Below, in pieces: positions 33,029 through 40,978 of a stretch of 64,000 nt of DNA (the stretch's first letter is position 1; each line of letters opens with the position of its first letter). Source of the stretch: Desulfobotulus alkaliphilus. Its GTDB lineage: Bacteria; Desulfobacterota; Desulfobacteria; Desulfobacterales; ASO4-4. The notes below the pieces were generated by a model that was not told the DNA's origin, ran no database searches, and saw only the letters and a program-made list of their open reading frames with translations. The stretch is from the NCBI RefSeq assembly GCF_007830435.1, contig NZ_VLLC01000004.1, positions 107,265 through 171,264 of the forward strand, in the 5' to 3' direction. The position numbers were made by a program, and so were the translations under genes.

Positions 33029-34249
33029 ATGTTCAGTCTTCAGGAAATAAAAAAATCGGGTATCGCAGCCATATGGTTCATGTTCCTCACCTTTCCCATC
33101 ATGGTTATCCGTGTCAATCCGCTGGAAAGGACCATACAATGGCGCTGGGAAAATATGCTCTATGTGGGCATCGGCGTCTTTGCCTTCTCCTTTCTGTGGA
33201 GGGAAATGCTCCGCAGAAAGGAAATGGGCTTAAAGAAAAAAATGCAGGAAGACGGCAGTGAAAAACCGGGCTTCCTGCAGAAAGCCGCAGAAAACCCCAG
33301 ACTCATCCTCCCTGCCCTGGGACTTGTCATGGGCATTGCCCTGCTTTTTCCCCATCTGGTGAATCCCTACCAGATCAGCATCATGACCCTTGCCCTCATC
33401 TATGTGGTTTTAGGTCTGGGACTCAATATTGTTGTGGGGCAGGCGGGTCTTCTTAACCTCGGATATGTGGCCTTCTTTGCCGTGGGTGCCTACACCTATG
33501 CCCTGCTGAACAAACATTTCGGCCTCGGCTTCTGGGCCTGCCTGCCCATCGGCGCAGGCATGGCCGCCCTCTTCGGCATTCTTCTGGCCCTTCCCATCCT
33601 TCGTCTCCGGGGGGATTATCTGGCCATTGTCACCCTTGGTTTCGGTGAAATCACCCGCATTGTTCTGGAAAACTGGGGAAAATTTTCCGGAGGCCCCATC
33701 GGTATCCGGGGCATTCCAAGGCCGGATTTCTTTGGCATGAGCTTTTCCCTCAGTGAAGCCATCATGTATATTTATTACCTGATGATTGCTGCGGTCATCC
33801 TCACTATCTTTGTCATCAACCGCCTGCAGAACTCCCGTCTGGGCAGGGCCTGGGTTGCCCTCCGGGAAGATGAAATTGCCTGTCAGGCCATGGGCATAGA
33901 CAAGGCAAAAGTCAAGCTTTCCGCCTTTGCCTTAGGTGCCACCTGGGCAGGCATGGCTGGCGTTATCTTTGCCGGATACAATACCTACATCAACCCCAAG
34001 AGTTTTACCTTCATGGAGTCTGTCATCATCCTCTCCATCGTGGTGCTGGGGGGCATGGGCTCCATCCTCGGGGTGGTTCTCGGCGGCCTGATCATGATTC
34101 TTCTGCCGGAATACCTAAGGGAAGTCGGCCATTACCGTATGCTGATCTTTGGTGCCGCCATGATCATCATGATGGTCTTCCGGCCCCAGGGCCTGATCCA
34201 GAGCAAGCGCAAAGCCTATGAATTTCAAGAAGACAAAGGGGCGGCCTAA
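33029..34249 (+). CDS. livM: Branched-chain amino acid ABC transporter permease (LivM type)
   Basis: A 406-residue permease of the LivM family. An N-terminal extension (residues 1-90) with two helices and a basic linker (RRKEMGLKKKMQ) resembles that of longer LivM proteins. The core starts at LALIYVVLGLGLNIVVGQAGLLNLGYVAFFAVGAY (diagnostic part: VVGQAGLLNLG). The coupling region is RAWVALREDEIACQAMGID, followed by KLSAFALGATWAGMAG and VLGGMGSILG. The ATPase gene begins 3 bp after the stop. Start ATG at 33029 follows AAGGGG. Confidence 0.95.
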   Translation: MFSLQEIKKSGIAAIWFMFLTFPIMVIRVNPLERTIQWRWENMLYVGIGVFAFSFLWREMLRRKEMGLKKKMQEDGSEKPGFLQKAAENPRLILPALGLVMGIALLFPHLVNPYQISIMTLALIYVVLGLGLNIVVGQAGLLNLGYVAFFAVGAYTYALLNKHFGLGFWACLPIGAGMAALFGILLALPILRLRGDYLAIVTLGFGEITRIVLENWGKFSGGPIGIRGIPRPDFFGMSFSLSEAIMYIYYLMIAAVILTIFVINRLQNSRLGRAWVALREDEIACQAMGIDKAKVKLSAFALGATWAGMAGVIFAGYNTYINPKSFTFMESVIILSIVVLGGMGSILGVVLGGLIMILLPEYLREVGHYRMLIFGAAMIIMMVFRPQGLIQSKRKAYEFQEDKGAA

Positions 34250-34252
34250 ACC

Positions 34253-35047
34253 ATGGAACCCATTCTCAAAGTTCAAAATCTCACCATGGATTTCGGTGGT
34301 CTCCGTGCCCTGAACCGGGTGAATCTGGATATCCGGGAAGGTGAAATTGTGGCCCTCATCGGTCCCAACGGAGCCGGAAAAACCACCTTCTTCAACTGCA
34401 TCACAGGAATTTACAAACCCACGGGCGGCGATGTCAGCATCCACCCGCCGGGCAGAGACGGCCTGCGCATCAACGGCATGAAACCCAACCGCGTTACAGG
34501 CCACGGACTGGCCCGGACCTTCCAGAACATCCGCCTTTTTCCCAATATGACGGTGCTGGAAAACGTCATGATCGGCCGCCATGTCCGGACAAAAGCCGGT
34601 GTACTGGGTGCGGTCTTCCGGCCGCCTTCCGTTAAAAAGGAAGAAAGGGATACCGTTGAATACTGCTACGGGCTCCTCAAAAAGGTCAATCTGGCCCGTG
34701 AGGTCAATGAGCTGGCCAAAAACCTGTCCTACGGTGCCCAGAGACGCCTTGAAATTGCAAGGGCCATGGCCACGGACCCCTTCCTTCTCCTTCTGGATGA
34801 GCCTGCTGCGGGCATGAATGCCTATGAAACCATTGAGCTGGACCAGCTCATAAGGAAAATCCGGGATGAGGATAAAATCAGCATCCTTCTGATAGAGCAT
34901 GACATGAAACTGGTCATGAATATTTCAGAGCGCATTTTTGTCATGGACTACGGATCAAAAATCGCCCAGGGAACCCCGCTGGAAATCAAGCAGAACCCCC
35001 TTGTCATCAAAGCCTATCTCGGAGAGGATGCCGATGCTGACCATTGA
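34253..35047 (+). CDS. livG: Branched-chain amino acid ABC transporter ATPase (LivG type)
   Basis: A 264-residue ATP-binding subunit. Walker A is GPNGAGKTTFFNCI, the Q-loop region includes RTFQNIRLFPNMTVLENVMIG (read from ARTFQNIRL), the signature is LSYGAQRRLEIARAM, which is the LivG variant, Walker B is LLLLDEPAAGMN and the switch histidine is in LIEHDMKLVM. LivG proteins also carry the C-terminal extension seen here (GTPLEIKQNPLVIKAYLGE). It overlaps the LivF gene by 14 bp. Confidence 0.96.
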   Translation: MEPILKVQNLTMDFGGLRALNRVNLDIREGEIVALIGPNGAGKTTFFNCITGIYKPTGGDVSIHPPGRDGLRINGMKPNRVTGHGLARTFQNIRLFPNMTVLENVMIGRHVRTKAGVLGAVFRPPSVKKEERDTVEYCYGLLKKVNLAREVNELAKNLSYGAQRRLEIARAMATDPFLLLLDEPAAGMNAYETIELDQLIRKIRDEDKISILLIEHDMKLVMNISERIFVMDYGSKIAQGTPLEIKQNPLVIKAYLGEDADADH

Positions 35048-35738
35048 ATCCATCAATACCTATTATGGCAACATCCGGGCCTTAAAAAATATCTCCATTG
35101 ACATTGCCCAAGGGGAGATTGTGGCCCTCATCGGCGCCAACGGCGCCGGTAAAACCACCACCCTGAAATCCATATCCGGCATCACCCCGCCCAGAACCGG
35201 CCGCATCCGCTTCATGGGCAAGGAAATCCAGAATGCTGCACCGGAAAAAATCGTGGCCATGGGCCTCTGCCATGTTCCCGAGGGCCGCCACATTTTTCCC
35301 CAGCTTTCTGTCATGGAAAACCTTGAGATGGGTGCTTTTCTCAGGAGGGACAAGGCAGAGATCAAAAAAGATCTGGACTATATCATGTCCCTTTTTCCCA
35401 TACTGGCCCAGCGCCGCAAACAGGCGGGCGGCACCCTTTCCGGTGGCGAGCAGCAGATGCTGGCCATTTCCCGCGCCCTCATGGGGCGACCGAAGCTTCT
35501 GCTGCTGGACGAACCTTCCCTCGGCCTTGCTCCCCTCATCATCCGGCAGATTTTTGAAATCATTGAACAGATCAACCGCAGCGGCACCACCATCTTCCTG
35601 ATCGAGCAGAATGCCAACCTCGCCCTGAAAAGCTCCCACAGGGGCTATGTCATGGAAAACGGTGAAATCACCCTGACGGATACGGCAGACAAGCTCCTCA
35701 GCAATGAGGACGTCAAAAAGGCCTATCTGGGGATATGA
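35034..35738 (+). CDS. livF: Branched-chain amino acid ABC transporter ATPase (LivF type)
   Basis: A 234-residue ATP-binding subunit. It begins MLTIESINTYYGNIRAL, the usual LivF start. Walker A is GANGAGKTTTLKSI, the signature TLSGGEQQMLAISRAL, Walker B LLLLDEPSLGLAP and the switch histidine position is replaced by Gln in FLIEQNANLAL, which is normal for LivF (Q instead of H). ATG 35034 is preferred to the in-frame ATG two codons earlier because GGAGAGG lies at the right distance. It is the last transporter gene. Confidence 0.96.
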   Translation: MLTIESINTYYGNIRALKNISIDIAQGEIVALIGANGAGKTTTLKSISGITPPRTGRIRFMGKEIQNAAPEKIVAMGLCHVPEGRHIFPQLSVMENLEMGAFLRRDKAEIKKDLDYIMSLFPILAQRRKQAGGTLSGGEQQMLAISRALMGRPKLLLLDEPSLGLAPLIIRQIFEIIEQINRSGTTIFLIEQNANLALKSSHRGYVMENGEITLTDTADKLLSNEDVKKAYLGI

Positions 35739-35755
35739 AGGGAGGATTGCACGTC

Positions 35756-35995
35756 ATGAAAAAGAAAACCCCTTTCGATGATATACGTACCGAATATGAG
35801 CTGGATTATTCCAAAGCCCGAAAAAACCGGTTTGCCTCAGAACAGCAGACTGTTTCCATCATTCTTGACCCGGATATTGCCTCTGTTTTTAAAGCATCAG
35901 AATCCGTCAACAAGGCACTCCGCGCCCTTCTGGAAGCCGTTCCTCACACAAAACACTGCGCTGAAGACCCCAAAAAAGACCATCTTCATCCATAG
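35756..35995 (+). CDS. Small antitoxin-like protein at the end of the ABC operon
   Basis: A 79-residue protein with a charged N-terminal half (DIRTEYELDYSKARKNRFA), a strand-like TVSIILDPDIASVF and a helix ESVNKALRALLEAV. The pattern looks like a small ribbon-helix-helix or BrnA-type antitoxin (variants of DYSKA..NRFA occur in such families), but I cannot assign a family firmly. No toxin gene lies beside it. The ATG at 35756 is preferred: GGGAGG lies 10-15 bases upstream; an alternative ATG at 35735 overlaps the livF stop. A terminator follows 5 bp after the stop, so it is the last gene of the transporter operon. Confidence 0.6.
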   Translation: MKKKTPFDDIRTEYELDYSKARKNRFASEQQTVSIILDPDIASVFKASESVNKALRALLEAVPHTKHCAEDPKKDHLHP

Positions 35996-35999
35996 CAAA

Positions 36000-36026
36000 G
36001 GGGCAGCCAGAAGGCCGCCCCTTTTT
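36000..36026 (+). terminator. Terminator between ABC operon and metK, bidirectional
   Basis: GGGGC-A-GCC-AGAA-GGC-C-GCCCC forms a GC-rich stem with one mismatch, followed by TTTTT. On the minus strand the arm is followed by TTTGC, weaker, but it may also serve convergent metK. Confidence 0.82.
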
Positions 36027-36056
36027 CATTCTTCAATAACAGACTTCATTAAACCA

Positions 36057-37223
36057 TCAGATACCGGCGACCGCCTTCAGGGCGTCCACCTTATCGGTTT
36101 CCTCCCAGGTAAAGCCCGGACGTTCGTTCCGGCCAAAGTGGCCATAGGCTGAGGTCTGACGGTAAATGGGCTGCAGCAGATTCAGCTGACGCACGATGGC
36201 AGCAGGCCGCAGATTGAATACGGAACGCACAATCTCTCCCAGACGCATATCAGACACCTTGCCCGTACCGTAGGAGTTCACCAGAACGGAAACCGGGTCT
36301 GCCACACCAATGGCATAGGCCACCTGAATCTCACACTTATCCGCAAGGCCCGCAGCCACAATATTTTTAGCAATGTAGCGGCCCATGTAGGAAGCACTGC
36401 GGTCCACCTTGGAAGGATCCTTGCCGGAAAAACATCCTCCCCCGTGGCTGCCCTGCCCCCCATAGGTATCTACAATGATCTTGCGACCCGTAAGACCGCA
36501 GTCTCCCATGGGACCACCGATGACAAACTTACCCGTGGGATTGATGAAATACTTGGTTTTTTCATCCAGCATATGGGCAGGAATCACGGAGCGGATCACC
36601 TCTTCCATCACCGCTTCCTTCAGCACGGCATAGGGCACCTCCGGCGCATGCTGGGTGGAAACCACCACCGCATCCACACGCACAGGCCGGCATCCCTCAT
36701 ATTCCACAGTAACCTGGGCCTTGCCATCGGGCCGCAGGAAATCAATGGTGCTTTCCTTACGTACGGCAGCCAGCCTGCGGGTCAGCTGGTGGGCCATCAT
36801 GATGGGGGCAGGCATCAGCTCGGGCGTATCATTGCAGGCAAAGCCAAACATAAGGCCCTGATCCCCGGCACCCTGCTCCTCTTCACTTTCCCGGTCCACG
36901 CCCTGGGCAATGTCCGGAGACTGCTGGTCAATGCTTGTCATAACGGCACAGGTCTGCCAGTCAAAACCCATATCCGAAGAATTGTAACCGATTTCCCGGA
37001 TGGTATTGCGTACAATCTGGGGCATATCCACATAGCAGGATGTGGTAATTTCACCGGCAATAATGGCCATACCCGTTGTGACAAGGGCTTCACAGGCCAC
37101 ACGGCAGCGGGTGTCCTGGGCCATGATGGCATCGAGAATGGCATCGGAGATGGCATCGGCCACCTTGTCCGGATGACCTTCGGTCACGGACTCCGATGTA
37201 AACAGCATACGTTCCTTACTCAT
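36057..37223 (-). CDS. metK: S-adenosylmethionine synthetase
   Basis: A 388-residue methionine adenosyltransferase that makes SAM from methionine and ATP. Diagnostic motifs: [20 protein letters not shown] (read [13 protein letters not shown]), [10 protein letters not shown], the P-loop-like [15 protein letters not shown], and [21 protein letters not shown] (part: FVIGGPMGD). Length is the norm. The RBS AAAGGAGTT precedes the ATG. The 5' leader contains a small hairpin (CGGTCC-TATG-GGACCG, 37240-37256) and, further up, an interspersed repeat copy; no known SAM riboswitch consensus was seen. Confidence 0.98.
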   Translation of the reverse strand: MSKERMLFTSESVTEGHPDKVADAISDAILDAIMAQDTRCRVACEALVTTGMAIIAGEITTSCYVDMPQIVRNTIREIGYNSSDMGFDWQTCAVMTSIDQQSPDIAQGVDRESEEEQGAGDQGLMFGFACNDTPELMPAPIMMAHQLTRRLAAVRKESTIDFLRPDGKAQVTVEYEGCRPVRVDAVVVSTQHAPEVPYAVLKEAVMEEVIRSVIPAHMLDEKTKYFINPTGKFVIGGPMGDCGLTGRKIIVDTYGGQGSHGGGCFSGKDPSKVDRSASYMGRYIAKNIVAAGLADKCEIQVAYAIGVADPVSVLVNSYGTGKVSDMRLGEIVRSVFNLRPAAIVRQLNLLQPIYRQTSAYGHFGRNERPGFTWEETDKVDALKAVAGI

Positions 37224-37280
37224 AATCCAACTCCTTTATATACGGTCCCATAGGACCGGATGAAAAAAACAAATTTTTAT

Positions 37281-37408
37281 GCATGTTAGCGGGCACCCGT
37301 AAAGGGTGCCCCTACACAAAACAGGGGTTGTAAAAACCATTCGTAGGGGCAGGCCTTGCGCCTGCCCGTATTAAAGCCCGCACCATAGGCCTGACAACAA
37401 CCTGACCA
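37281..37408 (-). repeat. Interspersed GGCAGGCCTTGCGCCTGCC-type repeat, copy 3
   Basis: The fullest copy. It contains two palindromes: GGGCACCCGTAAAGGGTGCCC (37290-37310) and GGGGCAGGCCTTGCGCCTGCCC (about 37345-37367), then CGTATTAAAGCCCGCACCATAGGCCTGACAA. Copies 1 (24003-24128) and 2 (27033-27097) share order and spacing. It fills the gap between panC and metK and is transcribed into the metK leader if both genes share a promoter. Confidence 0.75.
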
Positions 37409-37436
37409 GCAAGCTATGGCTGAGACAGGGGAGTAA

Positions 37437-38276
37437 TCAGAAAACCTGATTGTCAATCAGCCGGGTACTGCCCACCTTCACGGCAAGCGCCATGAGCACA
37501 GGCCCCCCAATGCTGTCCACGGCCTCCAGGGTTTGGGGATCACAGAAGGCAATATAATCAATCTCCGTATGGGGCCGGGAAAGAATGATTTTTTCCGTTG
37601 AAGCCTTCAGCAGGGCCACGTCCCTTTCTCCTTTTTCCACCTCTGACGCCACATGCTTCAGGGCCATGGAAAGGCAGAGGGCCGAGACCCGTTCTTCGGG
37701 AGAAAGGTAGGCGTTCCTTGAACTCATGGCCAGCCCGTCGGCCTCACGGACAATGGGGCCACCCATGATGCGTACGGGAAAATTCAGATCCGCTGTCAGT
37801 CGCCGGATCACGGCCAGCTGCTGAAAATCCTTTTCCCCGAAAACCGCAAGATCCGGAAGAACAATATTAAAAAGCTTGCTCACCACCGTTGCCACCCCCC
37901 GGAAATGCACAGGCCGGGACAGACCGCAGAGGTGGTTGGGAAGTTTTTCAAGGCTCACATAACTCTGGTATTCCGGACCATAAACATCGGAAGGCTCCGG
38001 CGTGAAAACGGCGGCCACACCCCGCTCCCTGCAAAGGGCCAGATCCCTCTCAAGATTTCTGGGATAGGCTTCCAGATCTTCCGAAGGACCAAACTGGGTG
38101 GGATTCACAAAGATACTCACCACCACAAGGTCCGCATGGGCTGCGGCAATGTCCATCAAGGAAAGATGGCCCTCATGCAGAAAACCCATGGTGGGTACAA
38201 GGCCAATGCGCTTGCCCTGCCTTTTCCAGTTTAACGACTGTGCCTGCATGCCTGTTGGGGTCGTATAAATTTCCAA
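37437..38276 (-). CDS. panC: Pantothenate synthetase
   Basis: A 279-residue pantoate-beta-alanine ligase. Motifs: GLVPTMGFLHEGHLSLM (the HIGH-like HEGH), VSIFVNPTQFGPSEDLEAYPR (part: FVNPTQFGP), VFGEKDFQQL and the KMSKS-equivalent SSRNAYLSPEER. It provides pantothenate for CoA; coaD lies 7 kb downstream. panB and panD are not adjacent. It is on the minus strand, upstream of metK, with a repeat copy between them. Confidence 0.97.
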   Translation of the reverse strand: MEIYTTPTGMQAQSLNWKRQGKRIGLVPTMGFLHEGHLSLMDIAAAHADLVVVSIFVNPTQFGPSEDLEAYPRNLERDLALCRERGVAAVFTPEPSDVYGPEYQSYVSLEKLPNHLCGLSRPVHFRGVATVVSKLFNIVLPDLAVFGEKDFQQLAVIRRLTADLNFPVRIMGGPIVREADGLAMSSRNAYLSPEERVSALCLSMALKHVASEVEKGERDVALLKASTEKIILSRPHTEIDYIAFCDPQTLEAVDSIGGPVLMALAVKVGSTRLIDNQVF

Positions 38277-38517
38277 GGTTTTCTCCTGAAGGGCTAAAGA
38301 TTAATACATCAAGATTTATTGATTAAGACAGAAAGCATCAAAAGTCAACGGCCAAAGGATGGTAAGCCCATCCTTAATATATTGCAGCCAAAGGATTTTT
38401 TTGCTATCTGTCACGACTGTATTTTCTATGCAAAATAAATTGCGTGTCAAACATAAAAAAAACAGCTTTGTTCAACCCTTATACAGCCGGGTTGCCCGGA
38501 TTGCAAAAAGGAAAAAA

Positions 38518-39573
38518 ATGGAAGTCAAAACCGCAAAACAGAGTCTTCCCCTGTCTCTGGACACGGAAAAGGTTGGTGCCAGCATCCTTGCCACCCAGAG
38601 GGAATCCGGAGAAATCCCCTGGTGCGGGGGAGATAAAACAGATCCCTGGGACATGGTGGAATCCATCATGGGACTTTCCATTGCAGGCCATCACGCTGCG
38701 GCACGCAGGGGCTTTGCATGGCTTAAGGAGCAGCAACTGGAAAATGGTGCCTGGTACGCATCCTATAAAGACGGTCTTCCCGATGACCGGACCCAGGATA
38801 CCAACATGACGGCCTACATTGCCACAGGCCTTTTCCACGACTGGCTCCTCACAAAGGACAGGGAGTTTCTGGAAGCATACTGGCCTGTGCTGGAAAAAGC
38901 CATGGCTTTCATTCTGGACATGCAGGCCCCGGACGGAGAAATCTGGTGGGCCAGAAGCCCGGAAGGCAAACTGGATCCCATGTGCCTTCTCACCGGATCC
39001 AGCTCCATCTTCATGAGCCTCAAGTGCGCCTGCGCCATTGCCTTCATCCTTGGAAAACCGTCAGAAACATGGCAGAATGCCCTGACAAAACTGGGCCATG
39101 CCATCCGTCACCGCCGCCATGTTTTCAACGTATCCAAGTCCCGCTACTCCATGGACTGGTTCTACCCCGTTCTCTGCGGTGCCCTGACCGGGCAGGAAGC
39201 CCAGAGGCGCATGGATAAATACTGGAAAAAATTCATTGTGGAAGGCATGGGCGTACGCTGCGTCTCGGACAACCCCTGGGTAACCATGGCAGAAACCTCG
39301 GAGCTGGTTCTGGCCCTGGCCGCCATGGGCAATACCGGACAGGCACGCATTGTTTTCAACTGGATTCTGGACCGCAGATACGAAGACGGCTCTTTCTGGT
39401 GCGGCTTCACCTTCCCGGACATGGTTATCTGGCCCGAAGACAGATTGACCTGGACCAATGCGGTGGTACTCATGGCCGCAGATGCCCTGTACGGCATCAC
39501 ACCCGCAGCGGGTCTTTTTGATCACGCTTTCTGGGCAGACAATCCCTATGGCGTTGTTACGGACGCTTTTTAA
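38518..39573 (+). CDS. Alpha/alpha-toroid protein (terpenoid cyclase/prenyltransferase-like fold)
   Basis: A 351-residue soluble protein rich in helical repeats: LSIAGHHAAARRGFAWLKEQQLENGAW (part: GFAWLKEQQLENGAW), ILDMQAPDGEIWW and VFNWILDRRYEDGSFWCG. These QxxDGxW-like repeats are typical of the terpenoid cyclase/protein prenyltransferase toroid and of six-hairpin glycosidase-like folds. It has no squalene cyclase DxDDTA motif, so cyclase activity is unlikely. The catalytic role is unknown. ATG 38518 has an AAAAGGA ribosome site; the longer frame upstream is not coding. It precedes an acyltransferase gene by 16 bp, so the pair may modify a lipid or glycan. Confidence 0.68.
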   Translation: MEVKTAKQSLPLSLDTEKVGASILATQRESGEIPWCGGDKTDPWDMVESIMGLSIAGHHAAARRGFAWLKEQQLENGAWYASYKDGLPDDRTQDTNMTAYIATGLFHDWLLTKDREFLEAYWPVLEKAMAFILDMQAPDGEIWWARSPEGKLDPMCLLTGSSSIFMSLKCACAIAFILGKPSETWQNALTKLGHAIRHRRHVFNVSKSRYSMDWFYPVLCGALTGQEAQRRMDKYWKKFIVEGMGVRCVSDNPWVTMAETSELVLALAAMGNTGQARIVFNWILDRRYEDGSFWCGFTFPDMVIWPEDRLTWTNAVVLMAADALYGITPAAGLFDHAFWADNPYGVVTDAF

Positions 39574-39589
39574 ATAAAGAGGTTTTCCT

Positions 39590-40312
39590 TTGCGTAAAGA
39601 TCATCGCCCCTACTTCATAAAAAAGGCCTACAACCGGTTTCAGAAATTTTACCTTAAAAAATTTCTGAAACCGGAATTTGAAACCTTGGGCCACGGCATC
39701 CATGCCATCAAACCCTGGCATGTGGAAGTTTTCGGCGGCCCTGTCCGGGTCGGCAGCTTCACCACCATCATCGCCAGCCCGGACGCAAGGGTAAGGCTCT
39801 GTGTCTGGAGCGACAAAAAAGACATCCATGGCATTGAAATCGGTGACTACTGTCTCATCTGTCCCGGCACACGGATCAGTGCCGCAGAAAAAATCGTCAT
39901 CGGAGCCAACACCATGATGGCCAACGGGGTCTACATCACGGATTCGGACTGGCATGACCTCTATGACAGATCCATGCCCATCGGCATCACAAAACCCGTG
40001 ATCATCGGAGACAATGTCTGGCTGGGCGACAGCGCCATCATCGGCAAAGGGGTAACGATAGGCAACAACAGCATCATCGGTGCCGGCAGTGTGGTGGTCA
40101 AGGACATTCCGGAAAACTGCATTGCCGCAGGCAACCCTGCACGTGTCGTCCGGCAGCTGGACCCTGAAAGAAAAATCGTCACACGGGGCGACTGGCTTTC
40201 GGACCCAAAGGAAGTGGGCCGACAGTTTGACCTGCTGGACAGGGATCTTTTACGGGGCAATACGGTCTTCGGCTGGCTGCGCTCCCTGGTGGCTCCCCGC
40301 CACCGGGACTGA
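39590..40312 (+). CDS. Left-handed beta-helix (hexapeptide) acyltransferase
   Basis: A 240-residue acyltransferase of the LpxA/WbbJ superfamily. The C-terminal half shows hexapeptide repeats: IGDNVWLGDSAIIGKGVTIGNNSIIGAGSVVVKDIPENCIAAGNPARV (read in parts: VWLGDSAII, VTIGNNSIIGAGS, AAGNPARV). An N-terminal helix is rich in Lys and Phe (FQKFYLKKFLKP). Such enzymes O- or N-acetylate sugars of surface polysaccharides or lipids. The start codon is TTG at 39590 behind AAAGAGG; no ATG occurs nearby in frame. It lies between the toroid-fold gene and the DUF4390 gene, all on one strand. Confidence 0.82.
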   Translation: MRKDHRPYFIKKAYNRFQKFYLKKFLKPEFETLGHGIHAIKPWHVEVFGGPVRVGSFTTIIASPDARVRLCVWSDKKDIHGIEIGDYCLICPGTRISAAEKIVIGANTMMANGVYITDSDWHDLYDRSMPIGITKPVIIGDNVWLGDSAIIGKGVTIGNNSIIGAGSVVVKDIPENCIAAGNPARVVRQLDPERKIVTRGDWLSDPKEVGRQFDLLDRDLLRGNTVFGWLRSLVAPRHRD

Positions 40313-40318
40313 AAAAAT

Positions 40319-40963
40319 ATGCTAGACGATACCGGAAGACAGGGACACAGGCTTATGGGGAACCCATCTTTTCCACAGCCAGAAAAACAGAAGAACCGGA
40401 GGCGCCATGGTCTGATGCTTCTTTTCTTCCTCCTGCTCCAGCCCCTGATATTCAACCGGATGGCGGAGGCGGGGGAAGCGGCCATCACCAATCTTATTCT
40501 GGCCAGAAATGATCAGTCCCTCGAAATTCATCTGCGCACGGAAGGTGCTTTCACGCCCAAAATTGAAGCCGCCGTCCAGAGCGGAGTTCCTGTTACCTTT
40601 TCCTACTACCTTATTCTGGAAAGCCCCCGCCGGTTCTGGCGCTTCTCCGAAATAAAAAACATTACGGTTACCCACACCATCCGCTACAATGCCATACGGG
40701 AAAGTTATACGGTCACCCGGTCCTGGGAAGGTTTCGCCCCCCATGAAACAAAAGACTTTGAAGAAGCCAAAAGAAAAATGAGTTCCCTTTCCAGCCTTGT
40801 CATTGCCCAGGTGGATGAACTGGAAAGAACAAAACCATACAGACTGAGGGCCAAAGCCAAGCTCAGCGAGTTCACCCTGCCCCTCTATCTGCATCACATT
40901 CTTTTTTTTCTTTCATTCTGGGATTTTGAAACGGACTGGTACAGTATTGACTTTATTTTCTGA
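40319..40963 (+). CDS. DUF4390 protein
   Basis: A 214-residue exported protein of the DUF4390 family. An N-terminal hydrophobic segment (HGLMLLFFLLLQPLIFN) follows a basic stretch and is probably a signal sequence or anchor. The body (LEIHLRTEGAFTPKIEAAVQSGVPVTFSYYLIL in part: GVPVTFSYYL) is beta-rich and matches the family pattern. DUF4390 genes commonly precede an NtrY-like kinase gene in Desulfobacterota and other proteobacteria, as here (15 bp gap). Function is unknown; a role in sensing by that kinase is plausible but not shown. The true start may be ATG 40355, which lies nearer the signal segment. Confidence 0.8.
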   Translation: MLDDTGRQGHRLMGNPSFPQPEKQKNRRRHGLMLLFFLLLQPLIFNRMAEAGEAAITNLILARNDQSLEIHLRTEGAFTPKIEAAVQSGVPVTFSYYLILESPRRFWRFSEIKNITVTHTIRYNAIRESYTVTRSWEGFAPHETKDFEEAKRKMSSLSSLVIAQVDELERTKPYRLRAKAKLSEFTLPLYLHHILFFLSFWDFETDWYSIDFIF

Positions 40964-40978
40964 CTTCCCGGAGGCCCC

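Noticed and set aside
37224..37440. SAM riboswitch upstream of metK
   Set aside because: No SAM-I, SAM-II or SAM-IV consensus. The hairpins seen belong to the interspersed repeat and a small CGGTCC dyad.
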